From Candidatus Dojkabacteria bacterium (GTDB lineage: Bacteria > Patescibacteriota > Dojkabacteria > J137): 19,627 bases of DNA. The notes below the pieces were generated by a model. That model was not told the origin of the DNA. It saw nothing but the letters and a program-made list of their open reading frames with translations, and made no database searches. Below, one piece after another: positions 13,745 through 19,627 of this stretch; the first letter of the stretch is position 1; every line of letters begins with the position of its first letter. The DNA lies in the NCBI GenBank assembly GCA_020429545.1, contig JAGQLF010000014.1:1-19627 (forward strand). Direction: 5' to 3'. Made by a program: the position numbers and the translations under genes.

Positions 13745-14809
13745 TTATAAATCTGGATTTCGGAAACCTATAATATACTCCGTATCTCCAAGAATACTTT
13801 TTTGAGAAGCAATTACATCAAAATTCCCAATTGGATCAATAAGTAGAGGTAGCTGTGATAATCTAACACAAAAGTGACTACCTAACCTAAATGCTAGATC
13901 TCTTAGCGAAATAATTGTTTGAGCAAAGAAAATCTCCACTCTACTATCAAATCCTTTTATAAGTTTATTTAACTCTTGATAGCTCATACCTGTAATATCT
14001 AATAGCCTATCAACTGCTTCATCCCATTCTAACTTTTGTTCTCTATCTACTAGTATATTATATTCGTCTGCTAGAGCTTCAATTTCATTTGCTATACTTG
14101 CTCTTACTTCTGTTGGCATTTCATAACCTTGCCAGACTGAATATTTCTGCATTATTAAGTCGTACTCTTGTTGGCATTTCTGCATAAGTTCTAGAGACCC
14201 TTTGTCATCAATAAGGCTATTTACAATCATTGAGGGAGATATACCTTTTAAATAAGAACCACTAAAAGGTACAAGATCTCTTACTGCAATAACATTTTTA
14301 GAATTATAAGGTAGATTAAGTTCTGCACATCTTTGATCAAATAAGTTATCAGCATTCCATGCAGTAGCATCGCCTAAAAGTTGTGTCCAGTATGAACATA
14401 AAGCGTGACCTATGGTAGGATTATATCTTGATAGCTCAATATGGTATAGAGGATATTTATTTGGTCCAGAATTTTTAAATAGATTGAACATATCAAACGT
14501 AGCTTTTTCTTTAGCCTCAGGATCGTCATTGGTTATCATATTATAAAATTTCTGTGCAACTTTATCTCCAAACTGAAAGTGTCTTTCTGAGCCAGTTAAA
14601 GGAACTGAACAACAGTATACTGTTAGACCCATTTCGTCCCAAACTGTACAAATATTATCTTGATTAAGTAAATTAGCATGTATCAATGTCTCTCTTGTAT
14701 CTATAGCAATTGTTGGCGTTAGTGTTGGATCTTCTATCCAAATTGCTAACTCTTCTATGTCTTGTCGAATAATATTGTCTCGATTAGTATTATCTAAATT
14801 TGTTTCCAT
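13745..14809 (-). CDS. Large soluble protein of unknown function
   Basis: A 354-residue protein with no signal peptide or membrane segment and no family that I recognise. The first half (about 1-190) mixes short hydrophobic strands (TPTIAIDT, GLTVYCCSVPLTG) with polar loops. The middle (about 203-290) is strongly helical and acidic, with WDEAVDRLLDITGMSYQELNKLI as a clear amphipathic pair. The C-terminus again looks like alpha/beta. Six cysteines (54, 66, 67, 138, 161, 212) plus one at 314 are not arranged as a zinc site. It is transcribed from a good promoter 20 nt upstream and lies 90 nt downstream of another unknown gene on the same strand, so the two may be functionally linked but are separately promoted. 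Confidence 0.8.
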   Translation of the reverse strand: METNLDNTNRDNIIRQDIEELAIWIEDPTLTPTIAIDTRETLIHANLLNQDNICTVWDEMGLTVYCCSVPLTGSERHFQFGDKVAQKFYNMITNDDPEAKEKATFDMFNLFKNSGPNKYPLYHIELSRYNPTIGHALCSYWTQLLGDATAWNADNLFDQRCAELNLPYNSKNVIAVRDLVPFSGSYLKGISPSMIVNSLIDDKGSLELMQKCQQEYDLIMQKYSVWQGYEMPTEVRASIANEIEALADEYNILVDREQKLEWDEAVDRLLDITGMSYQELNKLIKGFDSRVEIFFAQTIISLRDLAFRLGSHFCVRLSQLPLLIDPIGNFDVIASQKSILGDTEYIIGFRNPDL

Positions 14810-14830
14810 ATTGATTTTATATTCTTGCGG

Positions 14831-14859
14831 ATTATAGGACTCTTGCCTAAAATAATCAA
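14831..14859 (-). promoter_or_regulatory. Sigma70-type promoter of the 354-residue protein gene
   Basis: On the minus strand TTGATT, a 17-nt spacer, TATAAT (a perfect -10 box). Transcription would start near 14824, leaving a leader of about 14 nt before the ATG at 14809. It shows that the gene is not solely dependent on the gene upstream. Confidence 0.7.
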
Positions 14860-14899
14860 TTAGCCAGAAAAGAAAAAATCAATAAAACTTTAGGAGTTA

Positions 14900-15880
14900 T
14901 TAAAAGTATCTCCAGCTACCACCCTCAACTGCCATATACTTAGCCATAACTTCTTCTTCAGAATCTCCAGTCCAAATATATTCTAACCGGTTTATTATTT
15001 CGCCTGTATTCGGATCTTCAGGAAATTTTAAGTCGATAGGATTTAGCATGTGGGATGGAGATGCGATGTACCACTTATTATAGGCATTAACAAGTAGTGC
15101 AAAATGATGATCACTATCTATAAAATATTTTAGATTATCAGTTGACATAATTAGTTGTGTTTTAGCAGCAGGGAATTTCATATTGATTAAATGATTGAGT
15201 TTATAAACATTTATTAAACACTGATTTAATCCTGCATTCCTACTATTTTCTCTTAATAAGTCTGCTAGATCTGAAACTGAGTCTAATGAATGGTACCGGA
15301 AAAGTTCTTTAATATCTCTACGAGATTTTAATGACTGCAAGTCATAATCTGTAATATAATTTTCAGTTACAATCTCTTGCATCGAGCTGTACAAGACATT
15401 CAATATACGATTATGTCTAGCATCTAACAAACGCTGCTGGTAGTTTTCATATAGCACAGGATTTGTAAAAGAAGTAAGATACATCTTATGTGGTATGTTT
15501 TGAGGTTCAGCTGATCTTCTTATAACTAAACAGATATTTGATCTTTTGAAACTAATATCACCTAACTTACTCGCGAAAAGCTGAATAGAGCTGTGTTTTG
15601 GGTTTAAAGATCTCCATACTGCAGGATCAAAGCTATTGTTACTTATGAATTCTATTACTTCTTTTGATATGGGAATATCTACAGTAGGAAGATTGTCTTG
15701 GTAACTGCCCGCACAAAGACATACAATTTTGGGAAGTAAAGTAAAACGTAGTTCATTATCAACAGTCCCTAGCCCCATCCGAGGTAATGTATTGTCTAAA
15801 AAGTTGCTAGCGAAGTCAATATATCCCTGAATTAAACTATATTCATCTACTGCATCTTTATAGATTGCTTCTGTTTCCAT
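14900..15880 (-). CDS. Unknown protein, possible transglutaminase-like C-terminal region
   Basis: A 326-residue cytosolic protein with no family that I can name. The C-terminal third has a pattern reminiscent of the transglutaminase/cysteine-protease fold: a Cys at the start of a helix (GLNQCLINVYKLNHLIN, Cys221), then DHHFALLVNAYNKWYIASPS (257-276), similar to the H-x-x-x-x-x-Y-x-x-x-W-Y-x-x-D-P segment of those enzymes, with His258/His259 as the candidate second residue. The usual Asp of the DP motif is Ser here, so the triad may be incomplete or the likeness accidental. The N-terminal two thirds are mixed alpha/beta with no motif. A leaderless-type promoter lies directly upstream. Confidence 0.78.
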   Translation of the reverse strand: METEAIYKDAVDEYSLIQGYIDFASNFLDNTLPRMGLGTVDNELRFTLLPKIVCLCAGSYQDNLPTVDIPISKEVIEFISNNSFDPAVWRSLNPKHSSIQLFASKLGDISFKRSNICLVIRRSAEPQNIPHKMYLTSFTNPVLYENYQQRLLDARHNRILNVLYSSMQEIVTENYITDYDLQSLKSRRDIKELFRYHSLDSVSDLADLLRENSRNAGLNQCLINVYKLNHLINMKFPAAKTQLIMSTDNLKYFIDSDHHFALLVNAYNKWYIASPSHMLNPIDLKFPEDPNTGEIINRLEYIWTGDSEEEVMAKYMAVEGGSWRYF

Positions 15881-15886
15881 GTAGTA

Positions 15887-15915
15887 ATAATAACCCAGAC
15901 TTATGTTTTCACCAA
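15887..15915 (-). promoter_or_regulatory. Putative leaderless promoter of the 326-residue protein gene
   Basis: On the minus strand TTGGTG, a 17-nt spacer, TATTAT, then 6 nt to the ATG at 15880. The predicted transcription start falls on the start codon. Confidence 0.55.
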
Positions 15916-15929
15916 TATGATAATATTAT
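15901..15929 (+). promoter_or_regulatory. Possible divergent promoter for the membrane-anchored protein gene
   Basis: TTATGT, a 17-nt spacer, TATTAT, then 7 nt to the ATG at 15937. The -35 is poor. It overlaps the minus-strand promoter almost completely, so the two polymerase sites would exclude each other. Confidence 0.3.
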
Positions 15930-15936
15930 TAGTTAT

Positions 15937-16476
15937 ATGAGTAATAATAGACGCTTAATAATTGTATCAATAGTTACTGGGTTTCTAATACTGGCTTTCA
16001 TTATTTTCATTGTTATTACCGAGTCAAGAGGTGAGCAAGATATACCATTAGAAGATAATGAGTTGCTTTTAAAAATTTCTGCCAAATTAAATCCTTTTGA
16101 AGAAGGATATGTTGAACTTACGAATAACTTTAACTCAGCAATCCAAACTCAGGGGGAAGATAGGTTAAGCTCGCTTGAAAATATTAAAATAGAAGTTTCT
16201 TCCTTAACTGATATCAACGCTACTCTTCTCTCAGATTTTCCTGAACTAGAAAATTTGGCAAAAACAGATGCAGAGAAAGAATTTTACACTGAGGTTTATA
16301 CTCTTGTTCAAATTTACGAAAAACAACTTACAAAAGATTGGCCAACTCTTATTCAAATAGAATCTTCTAGTGATGTTGAGGGTTTAAGTGCAGACGGCTT
16401 AAACTATGCACGCCAAATGGAATCAGAACGAGAACTTCAAGTTAAAAAACTCCTCACTCTAAAAGATCAATTATAA
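15937..16476 (+). CDS. Membrane-anchored extracytoplasmic protein, function unknown
   Basis: A 179-residue protein with a short basic N-terminus (NNRR), one transmembrane segment (about 8-28, IVSIVTGFLILAFIIFIVI) and a polar, mainly helical domain of about 150 residues that should face outward. I recognise no family. The frame stays open back to a TTG at 15865, but the ATG at 15937 puts the membrane anchor at the N-terminus and is preceded by a -10-like box, so I use it. It is divergent from the unknown 326-residue gene and ends just before the copper operon promoter. Confidence 0.75.
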   Translation: MSNNRRLIIVSIVTGFLILAFIIFIVITESRGEQDIPLEDNELLLKISAKLNPFEEGYVELTNNFNSAIQTQGEDRLSSLENIKIEVSSLTDINATLLSDFPELENLAKTDAEKEFYTEVYTLVQIYEKQLTKDWPTLIQIESSSDVEGLSADGLNYARQMESERELQVKKLLTLKDQL

Positions 16477-16481
16477 TTTTC

Positions 16482-16511
16482 TTGACTTAATAAATTTATC
16501 TAGTGTAACAT
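16482..16511 (+). promoter_or_regulatory. Copper operon promoter
   Basis: TTGACT at 16482-16487, an 18-nt spacer, TAACAT at 16506-16511. Transcription should begin near 16518, inside the CsoR operator, leaving a leader of about 39 nt before csoR. Confidence 0.7.
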
Positions 16512-16528
16512 ATCCCCTATAGGGGGAT
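16512..16528. promoter_or_regulatory. CsoR-type operator
   Basis: ATCCCCTATAGGGGGAT, a palindrome of C and G runs around a TATA core, the hallmark of CsoR/RcnR-family operators. It directly abuts the -10 box and covers the transcription start, so bound CsoR would block initiation. Its G/C runs stand out sharply in AT-rich surroundings. Confidence 0.88.
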
Positions 16529-16556
16529 TAATATTATTTTAAAAATTATATTGAAA

Positions 16557-16829
16557 ATGAATCACAAACATAATGCAGATGTTAAAAAAAGAGCAATTCA
16601 TAGAATCAAAATTATTCAAGGTCATCTAAAAAAAGTTGAGCAGATGTTAACCGAAGATGAATATTGTGTTGATATAGTTCACCAATCAAGAGCTGTGCAG
16701 AGTGCTCTCAAAAAATTAGATTTATTGATTATTGAAGATCATTTAAATACTTGTGTAATTGATCAGATAAAAACTGGAGAAGAAGATAAAACAACAGAAG
16801 AATTGTTAAGGCTGTTCGAATATAAATAG
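16557..16829 (+). CDS. csoR: Copper-sensing transcriptional repressor CsoR
   Basis: A 90-residue all-helical repressor of the CsoR/FrmR/RcnR family. The Cu(I)-binding set is intact: Cys37 (EYCVDIVHQ), His62 (EDHLNTC) and Cys66, in the same spacing as Cys36/His61/Cys65 of the Mycobacterium tuberculosis protein, so copper is a better guess than formaldehyde or nickel. The N-terminus includes the helix IHRIKIIQGHLKKVEQML typical of the family. The ATG at 16557 is used; a TTG two codons upstream is also in frame. There is no Shine-Dalgarno. It is the first gene of the copper operon and lies 28 nt after its own operator, so it should be autorepressed and relieved by Cu(I). Confidence 0.94.
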   Translation: MNHKHNADVKKRAIHRIKIIQGHLKKVEQMLTEDEYCVDIVHQSRAVQSALKKLDLLIIEDHLNTCVIDQIKTGEEDKTTEELLRLFEYK

Positions 16830-16840
16830 TAATTTGCAAA

Positions 16841-16860
16841 CCTACTACGAAAGTAGTAGG
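16841..16860 (+). other. Stem-loop between csoR and the fusion gene
   Basis: CCTACTAC-GAAA-GTAGTAGG, a perfect 8-bp stem with a GAAA tetraloop closed by C-G, 12 nt after the csoR stop. No proper U-tract follows, so full termination is doubtful; partial attenuation or mRNA processing that sets the ratio of CsoR to the downstream proteins is possible. Confidence 0.55.
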
Positions 16861-16887
16861 TTATTAAATATTGTTAATTTTAAATTT

Positions 16888-18354
16888 ATGTCAAAAAAGA
16901 AAAGGAACAATTCAAAGCAAGGTACGCTGCAAAGCTGTACCCTTTATGTAGATGGAATGCATTGTCCATCGTGCGAAATTCTTATAGAAAAAAAACTTCT
17001 TAATGAAGAAAATATTGAAGCAGTTGATGCTACATTAGATGCTAGAAAAGTAAATATAACCTACAAAGGTGAAGCACCTGATATCAAGAATTTAAATAGC
17101 AAATTTGAAAAATTAGGTTATAAGTTTCAAAAAGAAAAAATTAAGAAAGATACCACTCCACTCTTTAGTTTTACAAAATCTGGATCAATAGCATTTAATA
17201 AATCAAAATTAAAAAATCTTTTCTTTGTTTTTCTTGCTGTAGCTGGACTTCTGGGGCTATTCTTTATTGTAGAGGAATTAAAACTTGGAAAATATGTAAG
17301 CGTAGACACTACATCTTCTGTTCCAACATTTTTCTTTTTAGGAATCGTAGCAGGACTTTCAAGCTGTGCAGCATTGGTTGGAGGTTTACTACTTTCAATG
17401 ATCAAATCTTGGAATGAGAAATATATTGATTCAGAATCAATATTACAAAAAGCTGCTCCTCATATAATGTTCCATTTTGGACGAATTATTTCTTTTTTAA
17501 TTCTAGGAGGAGTGCTTGGATTTATTGGAAGCACTGTAATTAATTTTGATCCGACTGGTGAGCATAATACAATTTATATTACGGCAGCAGTAACAATACT
17601 AATTTCTTTAGTAATGATTATACTTGCGCTTCAAATGCTAAATGTTGAATGGGCAAGCAAACTAAGATTTAGCGCGCCAAAAGCTGCAAGCAAATATGTA
17701 GCAGACGAAGATAATTTTAGAGGAAAATATATGCCATTTGGATTAGGAGCAGCAACATTTATTCTGCCTTGTGGATTTACAATAATTGCTCAAACTGCAG
17801 CACTAGCTTCAGGTTCAGTTGGGCGAGGAGCTTTGATTCTATTCTTTTTTGCACTTGGTACTTTTATTCCACTTCTAGCTATTAGCGCATCTGGACTTGC
17901 TTTTAACTCAAAGCCTCACCTAACAGCTAAATTTAATATGGTTGCTGGAATTTTAATACTATTTTTTGCACTATATAACATTAATGGTCAGCTAAATGTT
18001 CTTGGATATTTTAGTCTAAACGATATTGGAACAATATTTGAATCAAACAAGGAAACCCAATCAGTTGCTACAACTACAGATGGAACTCAACAATTAAACT
18101 TTGTTGCTAAAGGTTTTGAATATATTCCAACAACAACTACAAAAATAAAAGCAGGAGTTCCAACTCAGCTAATTGTAGATAATCAAGGAATATCAGGCTG
18201 TGGTGCGTATATGGCATCGAGGGGATTAATTAGTGGTGTTGTTCAACTTAAAAAAGGTCAGAATGTGATTGATTTAGGAACACCTACTAAAGGAACATAC
18301 AAAGTTACTTGTTCAATGGGTATGGTTCCACCAGTTACAGTTGAAGTTGTTTAA
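16888..18354 (+). CDS. HMA - TauE/SafE (DsbD-like) membrane - cupredoxin fusion protein
   Basis: A 488-residue three-part copper-handling protein. Residues about 16-80 form a heavy-metal-associated domain with GMHCPSC (Cys26, Cys29). Residues about 110-370 form a multi-helix membrane unit of the sulfite exporter TauE/SafE or cytochrome c biogenesis (COG2836) type, with conserved Cys160 in GLSSCAAL and Cys295 in FILPCGF, a pair that recalls the redox or metal-relay cysteines of DsbD-type proteins. Residues about 400-488 form a cupredoxin-like beta domain with Cys438 (GCGAYM) and Cys475-S-M-G-M as probable ligands, likely outside the membrane. It could pass Cu(I) from the cytosol to an outside cupredoxin. 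The ATG at 16888 is chosen; the upstream open extension to 16834 reads through the stem-loop. Confidence 0.88.
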   Translation: MSKKKRNNSKQGTLQSCTLYVDGMHCPSCEILIEKKLLNEENIEAVDATLDARKVNITYKGEAPDIKNLNSKFEKLGYKFQKEKIKKDTTPLFSFTKSGSIAFNKSKLKNLFFVFLAVAGLLGLFFIVEELKLGKYVSVDTTSSVPTFFFLGIVAGLSSCAALVGGLLLSMIKSWNEKYIDSESILQKAAPHIMFHFGRIISFLILGGVLGFIGSTVINFDPTGEHNTIYITAAVTILISLVMIILALQMLNVEWASKLRFSAPKAASKYVADEDNFRGKYMPFGLGAATFILPCGFTIIAQTAALASGSVGRGALILFFFALGTFIPLLAISASGLAFNSKPHLTAKFNMVAGILILFFALYNINGQLNVLGYFSLNDIGTIFESNKETQSVATTTDGTQQLNFVAKGFEYIPTTTTKIKAGVPTQLIVDNQGISGCGAYMASRGLISGVVQLKKGQNVIDLGTPTKGTYKVTCSMGMVPPVTVEVV

Positions 18355-18371
18355 TTATTAAATTTTTGAAT

Positions 18372-18587
18372 ATGGAAAAAACAATAAAAGTAAATGGAAT
18401 GCATTGCAACGCATGTGTAATGTTAATTCGAATTGAACTTGAAGAAAATGGATTTGAGAAAAATATAGATTCAATAAATTTGCTAGAAGATAACAAAGGA
18501 CAAGTAAAAGTCATAAATATAAAAGATGAAGATGAAACTAAAATAATTTCTCTTATAAATAATTTAGATAATTACGAAGTTATATGA
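18372..18587 (+). CDS. Free heavy-metal-associated domain protein (CopZ-like)
   Basis: A 71-residue ferredoxin-like metal-binding protein with the GMHCNAC motif (Cys12, Cys15), the size of a stand-alone copper chaperone such as CopZ. It begins 17 nt after the fusion gene, and its TGA stop overlaps the ATG of copA, so it is probably translated together with the ATPase it would supply. The second half is unusually acidic ([19 protein letters not shown]), which could help it dock onto partner domains. The TTG two codons upstream is an alternative start. Confidence 0.85.
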   Translation: MEKTIKVNGMHCNACVMLIRIELEENGFEKNIDSINLLEDNKGQVKVINIKDEDETKIISLINNLDNYEVI

Positions 18588-19627
18588 CAAAACAAATCTA
18601 TCCGATAATTGGAATGCATTGTGCTTCTTGTAAACTACTTATAGAAAAGATGGTAGGAAAAGTTGAAGGTGTTAAATCAGTCCATGTAAATTATGCTACA
18701 GAAAAAATGACAATTGAATTTAACGAAGGCGAGGATAGCGATCCTCGCCTACTTGAAAGTATAAAACATGCAGTTGCAAGTGCAGGAAGCTATAAGTTGA
18801 TAGACGATGAAGATGGCAAAACAGTTTTAGCAGATCCATCACAAACAAAAAAAATTGAAAGTCATCATCAAATGAATCAATCAGATAATGACTCACATAT
18901 GATGCATAATGAAAATAATGTAGGTAAACATAACCATGCTGCAATGCTTAAAAAAGAGGAATATAAAAAGTTAAAAAGAAAAGTTTTAATTGTTGGATTA
19001 AGTGCCTTGCCTTTTTTGGTCGTAATGATAAGAATGGTTTTAATTCAATTAGGCGTATTAGAAATGAATCATGCTCCATTAGGTTTAATTTATCTATCTG
19101 TGGGAGGCGAGGATAGCGATCCTCGCTTTCAAATTAATCTATTCTTTTTAATTCAGTTTATTATAGCTACTCCAATCTTATTCTGGGGTGGAAGTCAGTT
19201 CTATTCAAGCACATGGAGCGCACTAAAAGTAAGAGCTGCTAATATGGATACGTTAATTGCAATGGGAACAACTACTGCTTGGTTGTTTTCAAGCATTGTT
19301 ACATTCTTCCCAAATGTATTCAAAGACTATAATTCAGATGTATTTTTTGAGGCAGCTGTGTTTATTATATTCTTTATTCTTCTTGGAAGATTACTAGAGG
19401 CAAGAGCAAAAGGACAGGCAAACGATGCAATTAAAAAATTATTAGAACTGCAGGCAAAAGAAGCAACAGTTATTAGAGATGGAAAAGAAATAAAGATAAG
19501 TATTTCAGATGTGGTTAAAGGTGACATTATTATAGTTAAGCCAGGTGAAAAGATTCCTGTAGATGGTGAAATTGTTGAAGGCTCTTCAACACTAGATGAA
19601 TCAATGGTTACTGGTGAGTCACTACCA
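18584..19627 (+). CDS. copA: Copper-transporting P1B-type ATPase CopA (3' end outside window)
   Basis: The first 348 residues of a P1B-type ATPase that exports Cu(I) using ATP. Order: HMA domain with GMHCASC (Cys13, Cys16), a His/Met-rich linker (about 90-118, with HHQM, HMMH and HNHAAM), transmembrane segments (about 134-160, 185-202, 222-242 and 252-272), and the actuator domain ending in TGES (343-346). The CPC metal site, DKTG phosphorylation site and nucleotide-binding domain lie beyond the window. The ATG overlaps the stop of the small HMA gene by 4 nt. A GC-rich palindrome coding GEDSDPR occurs twice in frame, at residues 49-55 in the HMA domain and 175-181 in the loop after the first membrane segment. 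Confidence 0.94.
   Translation, partial: MTKQIYPIIGMHCASCKLLIEKMVGKVEGVKSVHVNYATEKMTIEFNEGEDSDPRLLESIKHAVASAGSYKLIDDEDGKTVLADPSQTKKIESHHQMNQSDNDSHMMHNENNVGKHNHAAMLKKEEYKKLKRKVLIVGLSALPFLVVMIRMVLIQLGVLEMNHAPLGLIYLSVGGEDSDPRFQINLFFLIQFIIATPILFWGGSQFYSSTWSALKVRAANMDTLIAMGTTTAWLFSSIVTFFPNVFKDYNSDVFFEAAVFIIFFILLGRLLEARAKGQANDAIKKLLELQAKEATVIRDGKEIKISISDVVKGDIIIVKPGEKIPVDGEIVEGSSTLDESMVTGESLP
18727..18748 (+). repeat. In-frame GC-rich palindrome in copA, copy 1
   Basis: GCGAGGAT-AGCG-ATCCTCGC forms an 8-bp stem with a 4-nt loop (9 bp with the flanking G/C in this copy). It codes GEDSDPR, in a turn of the HMA domain between the third strand and second helix. All 22 bases are identical to copy 2. 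Confidence 0.9.
19105..19126 (+). repeat. In-frame GC-rich palindrome in copA, copy 2
   Basis: Identical to copy 1 over 22 bases and in the same reading frame (GEDSDPR). It lies in the loop between the first two membrane segments, after LIYLSVG. The flanking bases differ from copy 1, so only the palindrome was duplicated. Confidence 0.9.

Noticed and set aside
13240..13745. CRISPR array in the repeat-rich island
   Set aside because: No regularly spaced identical direct repeats and no cas genes; the repeats are inverted and unequal.
10181..14840. Similar TCTTGCGGA motifs at about 10181 and 14823, both upstream of genes
   Set aside because: The two sites have opposite orientation relative to their genes, and the second is explained by the reverse complement of a -10 box.
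18720..18944. Minus-strand open frame inside copA
   Set aside because: It is the shadow of the copA coding frame, whose motifs (GMHCASC, TGES) are unmistakable.
1..19627. UGA recoded as glycine, as in Gracilibacteria and Absconditabacteria
   Set aside because: Long conserved genes contain no in-frame TGA and end cleanly at TAA or TAG; recoding would scatter TGA through them.

Overview
The window looks like a piece of an AT-rich Candidate Phyla Radiation (Patescibacteria) genome. The grounds are a histidine kinase with the SHQLRTP...W pattern common in that group, a MurG with a shortened first glycine loop, an HMA/TauE-SafE/cupredoxin fusion protein, tight gene packing, and almost no Shine-Dalgarno sequences. 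The phylum-level call is an inference and I cannot name the lineage. The standard genetic code fits: long reading frames stay open without reading TGA as an amino acid.

Layout: (1) 1-4.2 kb: the 3' end of a DEAD-box RNA helicase, an orphan PAS histidine kinase, and a convergent OmpR-type two-component pair. (2) 4.4-7.6 kb: envelope genes, namely a DUF1761 membrane protein, an acidic tail-anchored protein, a secreted helical protein, a small unknown protein and a Cache-type sensor with no output domain. (3) 7.6-10.1 kb: a stand-alone murG, a short repeat-bearing gap, a short-chain dehydrogenase and an unknown gene. (4) 10.2-13.2 kb: an accessory-looking block of small families (DUF4386, DUF1801, SDR, DUF2200, a second DUF1801, VOC/PhnB-like) in two convergent operons. 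(5) 13.2-13.75 kb: a gene-poor island with tRNA-Gly(GCC), a terminator, a broken 5' half of a second tRNA and several palindromic elements. (6) 13.75-16.5 kb: two large soluble proteins I do not recognise and a membrane-anchored protein. (7) 16.5 kb to the end: a copper-homeostasis operon with promoter, CsoR operator, csoR, HMA-TauE/SafE-cupredoxin fusion, a free HMA protein and the start of a CopA copper ATPase that runs off the window.

The copper operon is the clearest functional unit. CsoR should sit on an operator just after the -10 box and release when Cu(I) binds, which would turn on a membrane protein that handles copper, a small chaperone and the exporting ATPase. The most unusual signal is inside copA: an identical 22-nt GC-rich palindromic sequence occurs twice, in the same reading frame, and encodes GEDSDPR at two surface-loop positions. 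A second theme is promoter architecture. Several genes have a -10 box only 6-7 nt upstream of the start codon, which points to leaderless mRNAs.
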